The notes under the pieces: generated by a model | What the model saw: the letters and a program-made list of their open reading frames with translations, nothing else | Databases searched by the model: none | Told to the model about the DNA's origin: nothing | Source: Anaeromicropila herbilytica | GTDB lineage: Bacteria; Bacillota; Clostridia; Lachnospirales; Lachnospiraceae | Direction: 5' to 3' | Assembly (NCBI RefSeq): GCF_016591975.1 | Contig: NZ_AP024169.1 | Location: 4,847,001-4,911,000, forward strand | Length of the DNA stretch: 64,000 bases | Made by a program: the position numbers and the translations under genes | Part shown: positions 8,181 through 17,616 of the stretch, piece after piece | Layout: every line of letters starts with the position of its first letter | Position numbering within the stretch: the stretch's first letter is position 1

Positions 8181-10217
8181 TTATAATCTATCTAAATCTA
8201 AATCACCAGCAAATACTTGATCTTCTTTACCAAGAGCACCTGGAATAATTGAGAAAGTATTTGAGATACCATCTTGAGCATCTTTGAATGGTAATTTTGC
8301 TACAGATGAAAGTGATGCAAGAGCACCATGGCTATCACGTCCGTGCATTGGGTTAGCTCCTGGAGCTAAAGGTTCACCATGACGTCTACCATCTGGAGTT
8401 GATCCAGTGTTTTTACCATAAGTAACATTTGAAGTAATTGTTAAGATTGACATTGTTGGAACACCATTTCTGTAAGTGTGGTTTTGTCTGATCATATCCA
8501 TAAATGTATGAACTAATTCAGTAGCAATGCTATCTACACGATCATCATTGTTACCATATTTAGGGAAATCACCTTCTACTTCGTATTCAGTTACAATACC
8601 ATTTTCATCACGAACAGCTTTAACCTTAGCATATTTAATCGCTGAAAGTGAGTCAGCTACTACGGATAAACCAGCAATACCAGTTGCGAAGTAACGTTTT
8701 ACTTCTCTATCATGTAGAGACATTTGTAATCTCTCATAGCAATATTTATCATGCATAAAGTGGATTACGTTTAATGTATTTACATAAAGACCTGCTAACC
8801 AAGACATCATGTCCTTATATTTTTCCATAACTTCGTTATAGTCTAAATACTCTGCTGTAATTGGTCTATACTTTGGTCCTACTTGTTTCTTAGTTAATTC
8901 ATCTACACCACCATTGATAGCGTATAATAAACATTTTGCTAAGTTAGCACGAGCACCGAAGAATTGCATTTCCTTACCAACTCTCATAGAAGATACACAA
9001 CAAGCGATTGCGTAATCATCACCATGAGTAGCTCTCATTAAATCATCATTTTCGTATTGAATAGCTGATGATTGAATTGACATCTTTGCACAGAATGCTT
9101 TGAAGTTATGTGGTAATCTTGTTGACCAAAGAACTGTCATATTTGGTTCTGGAGCAGTTCCTAAGTTAGTTAATGTGTGTAAGTATCTAAATGAATTCTT
9201 AGTAACTAATGGACGTCCATCAACACCAACACCACCGATTGATTCAGTTACCCAAGTTGGGTCACCAGCGAAGATTTGGTTGTATTCTGGTGTACGAGCA
9301 AATTTAACTAATCTTAATTTCATGATGAAGTGATCTACGAATTCTTGGATTTGTTCTTCTGTAAATGTACCGTTTGCTAAATCTCTTTCAGCATAGATAT
9401 CGATAAATGTAGAAGTACGTCCTAAACTCATTGCAGCACCGTTTTGTTCTTTAACAGCTGCTAAGTATCCAAAGTATAAAGCTTGAATAGCTTCTTGAAC
9501 ATTAGTAGCTGGTTTAGAAATATCACATCCGTAGATTTCACCTAATTTTTTAAGTTCATCTAATGCACGGATTTGTTCTGATAATTCTTCACGATCACGA
9601 ATAACTTCTGCAGTCATAGTCATTGAAGTAGTATCTTTTTGTTTTTTCTTATCTTGAATTAAGAAATCAATACCATATAAAGCAACACGACGGTAGTCAC
9701 CGATGATACGTCCACGTCCGTAAGCATCTGGAAGACCTGTGATGATGTGGTTTGATCTTGCAGCTCTCATTTCAGCTGTATACGCATCGAATACACCAGC
9801 ATTATGAGTTTTTCTATGAGTTGAGAAGAACTCAGAAACTTCTGGATCTACTGTATATCCATTATCAGAACAAGCTTTTTCTGCCATACGGATACCACCA
9901 TATGGTTGTAGAGAACGTTTGAAAGGTTTGTCTGTTTGGAAACCAACGATTTTTTCTAAATCTTTATTTAAATATCCAGCGCCATGTGAAGTAATTGTTG
10001 ATATGATCTTTGTATCCATATCAAGTACTCCGCCTTTTGCTCTTTCTTCCTTAGTTAATTCCATTACTTGATCCCATAATGTTGTAGTTGCTTTTGTAGG
10101 ACCTGCTAAGAAAGAATCATCTCCCTCATATAATGTATAATTCTTTTGAATAAAGTCTCTAACATCAACTTCATTTTCCCATTTGCCACCGGCAAATCCT
10201 GACCATTCTGCCTTCAT
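8181..10217 (-). CDS. pflB: Pyruvate formate-lyase catalytic subunit lacking the glycyl-radical region
   Basis: 678 residues from the ATG at 10217, chosen because AAAGGAGG lies just upstream; a longer frame to 10250 has no site. The enzyme makes acetyl-CoA and formate from pyruvate and CoA. The catalytic pair Cys406-Cys407 is in IACCVSSMRV, and the usual C-terminal landmarks NTGSTPDGRRHGEPLAPGAN and SNTFSIIPGALGKEDQ are present. A single-chain enzyme continues for about 75 residues beyond this point into RVSGYA. Here the frame stops after GDLDLDRL, and the missing part is a separate downstream gene. The stop, a 180 bp gap with a hairpin and new ribosome-binding sites show this is not a simple frameshift. 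A consensus promoter lies about 180 bp upstream. Confidence 0.93.
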   Translation of the reverse strand: MKAEWSGFAGGKWENEVDVRDFIQKNYTLYEGDDSFLAGPTKATTTLWDQVMELTKEERAKGGVLDMDTKIISTITSHGAGYLNKDLEKIVGFQTDKPFKRSLQPYGGIRMAEKACSDNGYTVDPEVSEFFSTHRKTHNAGVFDAYTAEMRAARSNHIITGLPDAYGRGRIIGDYRRVALYGIDFLIQDKKKQKDTTSMTMTAEVIRDREELSEQIRALDELKKLGEIYGCDISKPATNVQEAIQALYFGYLAAVKEQNGAAMSLGRTSTFIDIYAERDLANGTFTEEQIQEFVDHFIMKLRLVKFARTPEYNQIFAGDPTWVTESIGGVGVDGRPLVTKNSFRYLHTLTNLGTAPEPNMTVLWSTRLPHNFKAFCAKMSIQSSAIQYENDDLMRATHGDDYAIACCVSSMRVGKEMQFFGARANLAKCLLYAINGGVDELTKKQVGPKYRPITAEYLDYNEVMEKYKDMMSWLAGLYVNTLNVIHFMHDKYCYERLQMSLHDREVKRYFATGIAGLSVVADSLSAIKYAKVKAVRDENGIVTEYEVEGDFPKYGNNDDRVDSIATELVHTFMDMIRQNHTYRNGVPTMSILTITSNVTYGKNTGSTPDGRRHGEPLAPGANPMHGRDSHGALASLSSVAKLPFKDAQDGISNTFSIIPGALGKEDQVFAGDLDLDRL

Positions 10218-10396
10218 TGAAAAAATCCTCCTTTGATTTAGCCATTTCATTAATTTATGCAGCTTAAATAGAATAAACTGCGGTGAACAAAATTACTACT
10301 TATAAGTAGATCATTTGTTATAAACAATAATTGCAATTGAGTTAAGAAGAATAATAACAAATTTATATCATCTATTCTCCTTCTTGCTATGATTCT

Positions 10397-10425
10397 ATTA
10401 TATATGAATACTGTATACACGTCAA
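10397..10425 (-). promoter_or_regulatory. Sigma-A promoter of pflB
   Basis: On the minus strand TTGACG and TATAAT are separated by exactly 17 bases. The transcript would have a leader of about 175 nt before the pflB ATG. The 627 bp gap 10218-10844 holds this and the divergent mecA promoter and no gene. Confidence 0.75.
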
Positions 10426-10708
10426 GTACTTTGTTAAATAATTGCCAATATAAGATGTTTTTAATTTTTGGATAATTTTAGTCTTATATCATTACCAATT
10501 ACTTATCATTTATAAATTAGTAAAATTACATATAATAATTATAGATTTAGAATTTATCATATATATAATCAAGCTTCATCTTAATCTGATCTATAATAAC
10601 AAAAAATATAAATATAGTAAATATCTAAGCTTTAGTTTTTAACAAGCAGAAAGATTTTATGCATTACATGATACAAATACAAATTAACAAGTCATTTCTT
10701 ATTATATA

Positions 10709-10737
10709 TTGACTTTGATTGTATTTTAAATTATACT
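10709..10737 (+). promoter_or_regulatory. Sigma-A promoter of mecA
   Basis: TTGACT, a 17-base spacer and TATACT lie about 100 bp upstream of the mecA ATG. Confidence 0.7.
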
Positions 10738-10844
10738 TTGTTTACACTAACAAAGATACTATTATTACCGTAATATAATATGATAGTATCAACTTATAAC
10801 CATTCACCAAAAGGTTACTCATACCTAAAAAAGGATGTGATTCT

Positions 10845-11630
10845 ATGAAGATTGAGAAACTAAGTGAAAATCAAATTCGCTGTACATTAAATAAAGATGA
10901 TTTAGTTACTCGTGAGCTTCGTATTAGTGAGTTAGCATATGGTACAGAAAAAGCAAAAGCTCTTTTTCGAGATATGATGCAACAAGCCTCATATGAATTT
11001 GGTTTTGATGCGGAAGATATTCCTTTGATGATTGAAGCTATTCCAGTATCCACAGAATGCTTAATTCTAGTTATTACAAAAGTAGAGGATCCTGATGAAT
11101 TAGACACTAGATTTTCGAAGTTCTCTCAAGGAACAGACGATGATGAAGATATATTTACAGAAGAATCAGATGATGCTTCTTATGCAGATGAAATACTGAA
11201 TTGTTTTGATCAACTTGATAACTTATTAGATGATGATTCTACAGATAATTTTGTTCCTCTAGAGGAAACACTTTCTCAAGAAAATCAGCCATCAACAGAG
11301 AAAAAGCAGCCTGAAAAAGAACCAGCTAAAAACACTAATCTAATTAAAGTATATTCATTTAAAGCATTGGATGACGTAATTACTTTATCTCATACATTAG
11401 TTTCATCTTATAACGGAGATAATACACTATATAAGAACCCTGTTACTTCCTTATATTATTTAGTAATTAGCAAATCCGATCATACACCAGAAGAGTTTAA
11501 TAAGATATGCAATATATTATCTGAATATGGAAAATCTGAGCGTACTACTTATGCAAGTCCTGCGTTCTTTAAAGAACATTTTGAAATTATTGTTAATAAT
11601 AAGGCTATTCAGATCTTATCTAATATGTAA
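10845..11630 (+). CDS. mecA: MecA-type adaptor protein
   Basis: 261 residues. The N-terminal domain (MKIEKLSENQIRCTLNKDDL, then ALFRDMMQQASYEFGF) matches the substrate-recognition domain of MecA. The acidic middle (about 90-165) is a flexible linker. The C-terminal domain (IKVYSFKALDDVITLSHTL) is the part that binds ClpC. MecA delivers proteins such as ComK to the ClpCP protease and also drives ClpC assembly. It is a single-gene unit with a promoter upstream, an AAGGATG site and a terminator directly after the stop. Confidence 0.9.
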   Translation: MKIEKLSENQIRCTLNKDDLVTRELRISELAYGTEKAKALFRDMMQQASYEFGFDAEDIPLMIEAIPVSTECLILVITKVEDPDELDTRFSKFSQGTDDDEDIFTEESDDASYADEILNCFDQLDNLLDDDSTDNFVPLEETLSQENQPSTEKKQPEKEPAKNTNLIKVYSFKALDDVITLSHTLVSSYNGDNTLYKNPVTSLYYLVISKSDHTPEEFNKICNILSEYGKSERTTYASPAFFKEHFEIIVNNKAIQILSNM

Positions 11631-11641
11631 AATTTATAAAG

Positions 11642-11683
11642 AAAGCTTAATGCATCAATTCGTTGATTACATTAAGCTTTTTT
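11642..11683 (+). terminator. Terminator of mecA
   Basis: The stem AAAGCTTAATG / CATTAAGCTTT, with extra inner pairs ATCAA/TTGAT, is followed by a run of T. Confidence 0.85.
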
Positions 11684-11745
11684 GCTTGTAAATTTGCTTC
11701 ATTTATATTATGATAATCTTATTATAATAAAAGGAGGGACTAACT

Positions 11746-11913
11746 ATGGCATATACTATTACTGATGGTTGTGTAAGCTGTGGCGCTTGTGCTGCAGAAT
11801 GTCCAGTAGGAGCAATTTCAGAAGGTGCAGAACACTACGAAATCGACGCTGATGCTTGTTTAGACTGTGGCGCTTGTGCTGCAACTTGTCCAACTGGTGC
11901 AATCGAAGGCTAA
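11746..11913 (+). CDS. 2[4Fe-4S] ferredoxin, 55 residues
   Basis: An AAGGAGG site precedes the ATG at 11746. The 55-residue product has two CxxCxxCxxxCP clusters, CVSCGACAAECP and CLDCGACAATCP, related by internal duplication. This is the classic clostridial low-potential ferredoxin. It carries electrons from pyruvate:ferredoxin oxidoreductase to hydrogenase and is a natural donor for the nitrogenase encoded at 43-52 kb. It is a single-gene unit flanked by terminators, as expected for a highly expressed electron carrier. Confidence 0.95.
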   Translation: MAYTITDGCVSCGACAAECPVGAISEGAEHYEIDADACLDCGACAATCPTGAIEG

Positions 11914-11951
11914 TTCTACACAATAGATTAGCATTTCACTGTTGTATACAT

Positions 11952-11999
11952 AAGAACATTTGCGAATTGGTTATAAGCTGATTTGTAGATGTTCTTTTA
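11952..11999 (+). terminator. Ferredoxin terminator
   Basis: The arms AAGAACAT and ATGTTCTT are separated by 29 bases and followed by TTTTAATTT. Confidence 0.55.
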
Positions 12000-12011
12000 A
12001 TTTATTCTTAA

Positions 12012-12073
12012 AAAGAGCATAAAATTGTTTTAGAAAGATTGATATTCTCTCCATTACAAGATTTATGCTCTTT
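12012..12073 (-). terminator. Terminator of the MerR-type gene
   Basis: The stem AAAGAGCATAAA / TTTATGCTCTTT is followed by more T on the minus strand. It lies between two convergent transcripts. Confidence 0.55.
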
Positions 12074-12132
12074 GACTATTTTCTTATTATGTATTAACTT
12101 AATATCCGCTTCGTTTGTTATTTTATTCTTTT

Positions 12133-12807
12133 TTAGATAGGCTTCACGTTTTTATTTTTACGAAAAAATTTCGATTTTTTCTTTGGCTTGTCCTCCTTTG
12201 TTGAAGCTGTTTCTTGACGATATTTTTGTATATTTCTAACCGACTCATCAAACTTCTTAAAACGCTCTTCTTCTCGTTCTTCTTTTAGCCTTAATAGATA
12301 GTCCATTTCTTTAATAACGCTATTAGAAACTGCTATACTAACAGTATCCGATATAGCAGTATTATTTTCCTTCAAAGCATTTCCAATCAGATCGTTCATT
12401 ATCTCACGAAATTGTTCCATTTTATTTGCTTTTGTTATATCTGTCTCTGATTCTTCGTGATTAATCACGAGACTTGTACCATTCTTAGTGTCGATAATAT
12501 CCTCTCCATTTTCTTGTTCAGCTTTTTGATTTAATTCTTCTCTAAGTAAAAGTATGCTCTGTGGATCAAGTGATTCAACTTTTCCTATGTCGGGCAGTAA
12601 CATTTTAATCGCTTTTAGCTGAAACCCCTGATCTTTCAATGTCTTGACCGTCTTTAGTAACTGTATATCTTCATCTCTGTAATATCTATGCCCCATCTCA
12701 TTTCTTGGTATAGCAAGGCTTAACTCCTCTTCCCAATACCTTAGAACATGGGGCTCGACATCAACTTTTTTAGAGGCGTCGGATATAATATATCTAATTT
12801 CGCCCAT
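12133..12807 (-). CDS. MerR-family transcriptional regulator
   Basis: 224 residues. The N-terminal winged helix is typical: ISDASKKVDVEPHVLRYWEEE, then GHRYYRDEDIQLLKTVKTLKDQGF (about residues 8-70). The remaining ~150 residues are charged, predicted helical, with a lysine-rich end (KKKSKFFRKNKNVK). No metal-binding cysteines or drug-binding domain are visible. AGGAGGG precedes the ATG. The lysine-rich tail is unusual for the family and may contact DNA or membrane. The regulator is a single-gene unit; no target is evident from its neighbours. Confidence 0.85.
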   Translation of the reverse strand: MGEIRYIISDASKKVDVEPHVLRYWEEELSLAIPRNEMGHRYYRDEDIQLLKTVKTLKDQGFQLKAIKMLLPDIGKVESLDPQSILLLREELNQKAEQENGEDIIDTKNGTSLVINHEESETDITKANKMEQFREIMNDLIGNALKENNTAISDTVSIAVSNSVIKEMDYLLRLKEEREEERFKKFDESVRNIQKYRQETASTKEDKPKKKSKFFRKNKNVKPI

Positions 12808-13127
12808 AATAAGCCCTCCTCATAGTTGTAAATCTTTTACATAAAGTTATTATAGCATAGGAAAACCCAATTGCAACAAGCTTTCCTTATATTTCCAAAT
12901 AACTTCTCGACAGGATAAGTTGTCTCTCTTCCCTGTACAACTAACCTTGACAGTATTTTTTGTTATCCTCTGTTTTTAGTGCTTTTTCTAGGCCTAAGAA
13001 TGATTCTAAAGATATTAAAATGAACATAAGAATATAAGTTAAGTTAGAATTACTTTGAAAATATTACTGATTAGGATATCTATATAATACCTAGTAATTT
13101 GCACAAACTACCCCCAAAACAGGTCAT

Positions 13128-13419
13128 GAGGTCACTGATAAAGTCCCTTTCAAAAAGTATAATGAATATTACTGTATAAATATGCGTGCTGTATTTTTGT
13201 TTTAAAGAGTATTAGAAAATCTTAATGAAGAAGGAATCCTTCAGTAATCAGAAGGAGTGCTGTCTGAGCGCTTTCCAGCGAGTTCGCTCCATCTGATTAT
13301 GTTCGAAGGATTCCTTCTTCATTTAGATTTTCTTATACTTCTTTAACAAAAAACAGCACGGATATTTATACAGTAATATTCAAGCGAAAACTACAATAAG
13401 GGACTTTTTCAGTGACCTC
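13128..13419. repeat. Long imperfect palindrome, repeat A
   Basis: A 292 bp element with arms of about 115 bases beginning GAGGTCACTGA and ending TCAGTGACCTC. Pairing continues with small bulges to AAGGAATCCTT near the centre. The loop region holds GTCTGAGCG and GCGAGTT. Outside the arms are AACAGGTCAT on the left and GGTAATTTGTCGGGC on the right. It fills most of the gap 12808-13464 downstream of dnaB, has no reading frame and resembles a miniature inverted-repeat element. Confidence 0.8.
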
Positions 13420-13464
13420 CAGGTAATTTGTCGGGCGAATCATGCTATATTTATAAACTATACT

Positions 13465-14817
13465 TTAATACTCATCATATTGAGTTTGCGATCTCTCAAG
13501 ATTCGCAAACTTAGTAAATTGTGATAACCAAGCAAGTTTTACTGTGCCTGTTGGACCATTTCTCTGTTTACCTATAATTATCTCCGATACACCAGCATCC
13601 TCAGAATCATGATTATAATAGTCATCACGATAGATAAACATAACCACATCGGCATCCTGCTCGATGGCTCCAGATTCACGAAGATCTGATAACATAGGCC
13701 TCTTATCTGGTCTCTGTTCTACCGCACGACTTAACTGAGAAAGGGCAATTACTGGAGCCTGTATCTCTCTGGCTAGAGCCTTTAGGGAACGTGATATTTC
13801 TGATATTTCTTGTTGTCTAGATTCACTCTTCTTTCCACCAGACATCAACTGAAGGTAATCGATAATAACAAGACCAAGGTTATGTTCTAATTTGAACTTT
13901 CTACACTTTGATCGTAATTCTCCAATAGAAATACCTGGAGTATCATCAATAATCAATCCAGAGTTACCTACTACTCTAGCACTCTCAACCAACTTTATCC
14001 AATCGTCATCTTGCAATTCACCACTACGAATTGCCTGTGAATCCACTTTTGAATTCATAGCCAAGATACGTTTTACCAATTGGTCCTTTGACATTTCCAG
14101 ACTGAATATTGCAGTCGTTACATTGGATTTTACTGCTACATACTCTGCTATGTTTAGAACAAACGCTGTTTTACCCATAGAAGGTCTAGCTGCAATAAGA
14201 ATTAGATCGGAGGGCTGTAAACCTGCAGTTTTATAATCAAGATCATAAAATCCGGTTGATATTCCGGTTACACTACCCTTGCTTTTTGCTGCTGCTTCTA
14301 TACTTTCCAGCGAGCTAATAACAACATCCTTAATACTAACAAAATCACCAGAACTTTTATTTTGTACAACATCAAAGACTTGTTTTTCCGTTTGTTCTAA
14401 GATGACTTCAAGTTTTTCACGGTTCATATAACACTCATTCGTGATATTCTCAGTAACTTTTATTAATCTTCTAAGTACCGCTTTTTCTTGTACAATGTTA
14501 GCATAATATCTAACATTTGCAGAAGTAGGAACTGCTGTGATTAAGTCTCTTATGAATTCCATACTACTTAGCTCTTCTGGTAACTCCTTCTCTTCTAATC
14601 GATTCTTGAGTGTTACCAAGTCTACAGGTCTTCCTTCATTAAATAGTTCTACCATTGTATCAAATAAAATGCCATATTGTTTATGGTAGAAATCATCACT
14701 TGAAACAATTTCAGATGCAGTAACAATCGCATCTTTATCCATTATCATGGAACCGATCACTGATTGCTCTGCTTCAATACTATGGGGTGGTATTTTTTTA
14801 ATCAGTGCTTCATCCAT
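13465..14817 (-). CDS. dnaB: Replicative DNA helicase DnaB/DnaC
   Basis: 450 residues, the normal length. The N-terminal domain begins IPPHSIEAEQSVIGSMI, and the RecA-like domain has Walker A ARPSMGKTAF, the Walker-B region LVIIDYLQLM and the arginine region SRSLKALARE. The hexameric enzyme unwinds DNA at the fork. It ends the gdpP-rplI-dnaB cluster conserved in Firmicutes (where it is called dnaC in Bacillus). No intein is present. The ribosome-binding site is weaker than that of its neighbours. Confidence 0.97.
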   Translation of the reverse strand: MDEALIKKIPPHSIEAEQSVIGSMIMDKDAIVTASEIVSSDDFYHKQYGILFDTMVELFNEGRPVDLVTLKNRLEEKELPEELSSMEFIRDLITAVPTSANVRYYANIVQEKAVLRRLIKVTENITNECYMNREKLEVILEQTEKQVFDVVQNKSSGDFVSIKDVVISSLESIEAAAKSKGSVTGISTGFYDLDYKTAGLQPSDLILIAARPSMGKTAFVLNIAEYVAVKSNVTTAIFSLEMSKDQLVKRILAMNSKVDSQAIRSGELQDDDWIKLVESARVVGNSGLIIDDTPGISIGELRSKCRKFKLEHNLGLVIIDYLQLMSGGKKSESRQQEISEISRSLKALAREIQAPVIALSQLSRAVEQRPDKRPMLSDLRESGAIEQDADVVMFIYRDDYYNHDSEDAGVSEIIIGKQRNGPTGTVKLAWLSQFTKFANLERSQTQYDEY

Positions 14818-14880
14818 AAGCTATACCGTACCTTTCTAATTCAATCTCTATTTTACAGGACTATACTCTTTGATAGCAAA

Positions 14881-14941
14881 CATTTCACACCTAATGTGAA
14901 CAAGGGTGAAAGAAAGTGTGAAAGAAATCTTTCACACTCGT
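14881..14941. repeat. E-like hairpin sequence between rplI and dnaB
   Basis: The perfect 10-bp stem AGTGTGAAAG / CTTTCACACT (14915-14938) is preceded by a second weak pair, TTCACA / TGTGAA. Read towards dnaB it resembles the first hairpin of repeat E, including a CCCTTG stretch after it. Confidence 0.5.
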
Positions 14942-14991
14942 TATTTAGGACTATTTATTCTTGAATAAAGTATTCAAAAATAGATAGTTAT

Positions 14992-15438
14992 TTATAAAGC
15001 AGATACTTTTACTTTTAACTCAGCTGTTACTTTTGGGTGTAATTTAACAGGAATATTATAAGTACCTAATGTTTTGATAGATTCATTCAATTGCATTTTC
15101 TTCTTATCAATCTCATATCCTAATTGCTCTTTTACTGCATTCGCAATTTCTTTTGTAGATATTGATCCAAAAGAACGATTACCTTCTCCTGCTTTAATCT
15201 TTACTTCAACTGACTTTTCTTCAATCTCTGCTTTAAAGCGAAGAGCTTCTTCATAGATTTCTTGTTTCACTTTTTCTTCATTCGCTTTTTGTAATTTTAA
15301 ATCATTTAAATTCTTTGTAGTAGCTTCTACCCCAAGATTCTTTTTCAAGATAAAATTCCTAGCATAACCCTCATTAACTGTAACTGTTTCGCCTTTTTTT
15401 CCTAATGCTTTTACATCTTGTAATAATATAACTTCCAT
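14992..15438 (-). CDS. rplI: Ribosomal protein L9
   Basis: 148 residues with the N-terminal signature MEVILLQDVKALGKKGE and GYARNFILKK, a long central helix and the C-terminal domain (VKIKAGEGNRSFGSIST). It binds 23S rRNA in the large subunit. Its ATG immediately follows the gdpP stop codon (TAGATG), so the two are translationally coupled. The ribosome-binding site AAGGTG lies in the end of gdpP. Confidence 0.97.
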   Translation of the reverse strand: MEVILLQDVKALGKKGETVTVNEGYARNFILKKNLGVEATTKNLNDLKLQKANEEKVKQEIYEEALRFKAEIEEKSVEVKIKAGEGNRSFGSISTKEIANAVKEQLGYEIDKKKMQLNESIKTLGTYNIPVKLHPKVTAELKVKVSAL

Positions 15439-17505
15439 CTATAAATCACCTTCCATTTTCATAGTTTCTAACACTTCTTTTACCATATTTCTAGCTTCTT
15501 CAATAGTGGTATCGGTTAGCTGTGCCCCTGCGACACTTTGATGCCCACCACCACCAAGTTTTTCCATCACTACCTGTACATTTAATTCATCGATTGAGCG
15601 TGCGCTAATATATATCTTATTATTAAATTCGGTTAAGACAAAAGATGCCTTAATGTTGGTAATATCCAATAACTCATTTGCAATCTGCGCTGCCACAATG
15701 GTAGGACTATCTAGACTATCTGAACTACATATTGCAAAGGCATAATGCTCAAGAAATATCTCTGAACGAGCCATTGCATCTGCTCTGGCTTTATAATCAT
15801 CGACATCACTACGAAACACTTTTCTAATCCTTGTAACGTCAGCACCACTTCTTCTCAAAAAGGCTGCTGCTTCAAATGTACGTACGCCAGTCTTATTTAG
15901 AAAATTATTAGTATCAATTATGATGCCTGCATACATTGCATCGGATTCTGCCTGTTTTAACTTTAGACCTTCTCCAATATATTGTAAAACTTCTGCAACC
16001 ATTTCGCAAGTTGAAGACGCATAAGGCTCAATATATGATAATACTGCATTCTCTACCGCTTCACTACATTGTCTATGGTGATCTAGAATTACAATCGTCT
16101 TTGTAAGACTTAATAATTCTTCACATTCTGTGTAGCTTGGCCTATTTACATCAACGATAATAAGTAATGTATTATTATCTACAATATCCATTGCCTTTTG
16201 TCCATTTAAGAACATATCCTCTTCATAATCAGGATTATTCACAAATCGATTCATGATAGGCCTTACCGATTTTGTTACTTCATTGATTACAATGTGCGCT
16301 TTCTTGCCCAGTGTTCTAGCAATTCGGTAAATACCTATCGAGGCACCAAAGCAATCTACGTCCCCTATGGAATGTCCCATAATTACAACTTTTTCTTTGG
16401 CTTCTACTAACTCTTTTAAAGCATGCGCTTTCACTCTTGCTTTTACTCTTGTACTCTTCTCAACCTGTATGCTCTTACCACCATAGTATAGTATTCTCTC
16501 AGAGTCCTTAACAACAGCCTGATCTCCACCTCTACCAAGAGCTAAATCAATGGCTGCTCTCGCATATTCATATCCTGTTAAATAGGTATCCGCATTAATT
16601 CCAAGACCAATACTAAGTGTAACCGCCATATCGTTACCAATGTTAATAGCTCTTACTTCATCTAAGATAGAAAATTTATTGGTTTGCAATTGAGCAAGAT
16701 ATTTTTGCTTGAATAAAATAATATATTTATCCTTCTCTAGTTTCTTAATAATTGCATCAATATTCTGCATATATTTATTAATCTTACGATCCACAAGTGC
16801 AATCAATAAAGAGCGTCTTACCTCATCAATACTCTCTAGAGCCTCTTCATAATTATCAATATATAGTAACCCTACAATAAGTCTTTGTTCTTTAATCTCT
16901 TTTATGTAAGAGATAATCTCAGTCTCATCATATACATACATTGCAATCAGTGCGTTTTTATCATTCATACCATCAGCTTCAATATCGGTATCATTATCCC
17001 AACTATCATTTGCCTGAAAGCTTTCTGCAATTACCTTCCTTAGAACAATACGATAATTACACTCTCGATGTTGAATATGAATCTCTTCATCTGACTCAAT
17101 ATTCGGGAAAGCCCCTTTTGTAATGGTTGGGAATATATTCGTTATGGATTTCTTTGCAATCTTTTCATTTTCTATTAAATCTAAAAATTCATTATTTCCC
17201 CAAAGCAAACGTCCTTCAGCGTCTAAAACTGCATAAGGTATCGATAATTCCTTAAGTAATTGCTTTTGGACTTGACCATAATCAGCTGCATAACGTACGA
17301 GCTCTGATAGAATACTTGGTCTTTTATAATAATATAAACCGATAGATATAATCAGATAAATTACTACATATACAGACATTATGAGTCCAGCATTACGACT
17401 AACAAAATATATACTTATATTCATGCATATCAACATAAAAGTCAATATTATTGGCCAACGCAAATAAGTCTTTAGCTTTCCATTTAATTTTATTCTCTGA
17501 TTCAT
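15439..17505 (-). CDS. gdpP: Cyclic-di-AMP phosphodiesterase GdpP (YybT)
   Basis: 688 residues in the usual order: two membrane segments (about residues 15-57), a PAS-like domain (YAVLDAEGRLLWGNNEF), a degenerate GGDEF domain (about 190-330), then DHH and DHHA1 phosphoesterase domains. The metal-binding motifs are VIMGHSIGDVD, the DHH of ILDHHRQ, and GGGGHQSVAGAQ. The enzyme hydrolyses c-di-AMP, controlling turgor and wall homeostasis. AGGAGC precedes the ATG. It heads the gdpP-rplI-dnaB transcript. Its upstream gap contains repeats B and E. Confidence 0.96.
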   Translation of the reverse strand: MNQRIKLNGKLKTYLRWPIILTFMLICMNISIYFVSRNAGLIMSVYVVIYLIISIGLYYYKRPSILSELVRYAADYGQVQKQLLKELSIPYAVLDAEGRLLWGNNEFLDLIENEKIAKKSITNIFPTITKGAFPNIESDEEIHIQHRECNYRIVLRKVIAESFQANDSWDNDTDIEADGMNDKNALIAMYVYDETEIISYIKEIKEQRLIVGLLYIDNYEEALESIDEVRRSLLIALVDRKINKYMQNIDAIIKKLEKDKYIILFKQKYLAQLQTNKFSILDEVRAINIGNDMAVTLSIGLGINADTYLTGYEYARAAIDLALGRGGDQAVVKDSERILYYGGKSIQVEKSTRVKARVKAHALKELVEAKEKVVIMGHSIGDVDCFGASIGIYRIARTLGKKAHIVINEVTKSVRPIMNRFVNNPDYEEDMFLNGQKAMDIVDNNTLLIIVDVNRPSYTECEELLSLTKTIVILDHHRQCSEAVENAVLSYIEPYASSTCEMVAEVLQYIGEGLKLKQAESDAMYAGIIIDTNNFLNKTGVRTFEAAAFLRRSGADVTRIRKVFRSDVDDYKARADAMARSEIFLEHYAFAICSSDSLDSPTIVAAQIANELLDITNIKASFVLTEFNNKIYISARSIDELNVQVVMEKLGGGGHQSVAGAQLTDTTIEEARNMVKEVLETMKMEGDL

Positions 17506-17616
17506 TATAGTTGCTCCTTATTCAGACCAAATACCACTTTTCTATTTGTCTAAATTCATGTTCTTTATTATACCATTTTACCATTCGTTTTAAAAGATTT
17601 TTTTGTAAACCAGATG

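Noticed and set aside
8000..8181. A frameshift as explanation for the split pyruvate formate-lyase
   Set aside because: The 180-base gap has a hairpin, separate ribosome-binding sites and an extra gene; no single indel would restore one continuous protein.
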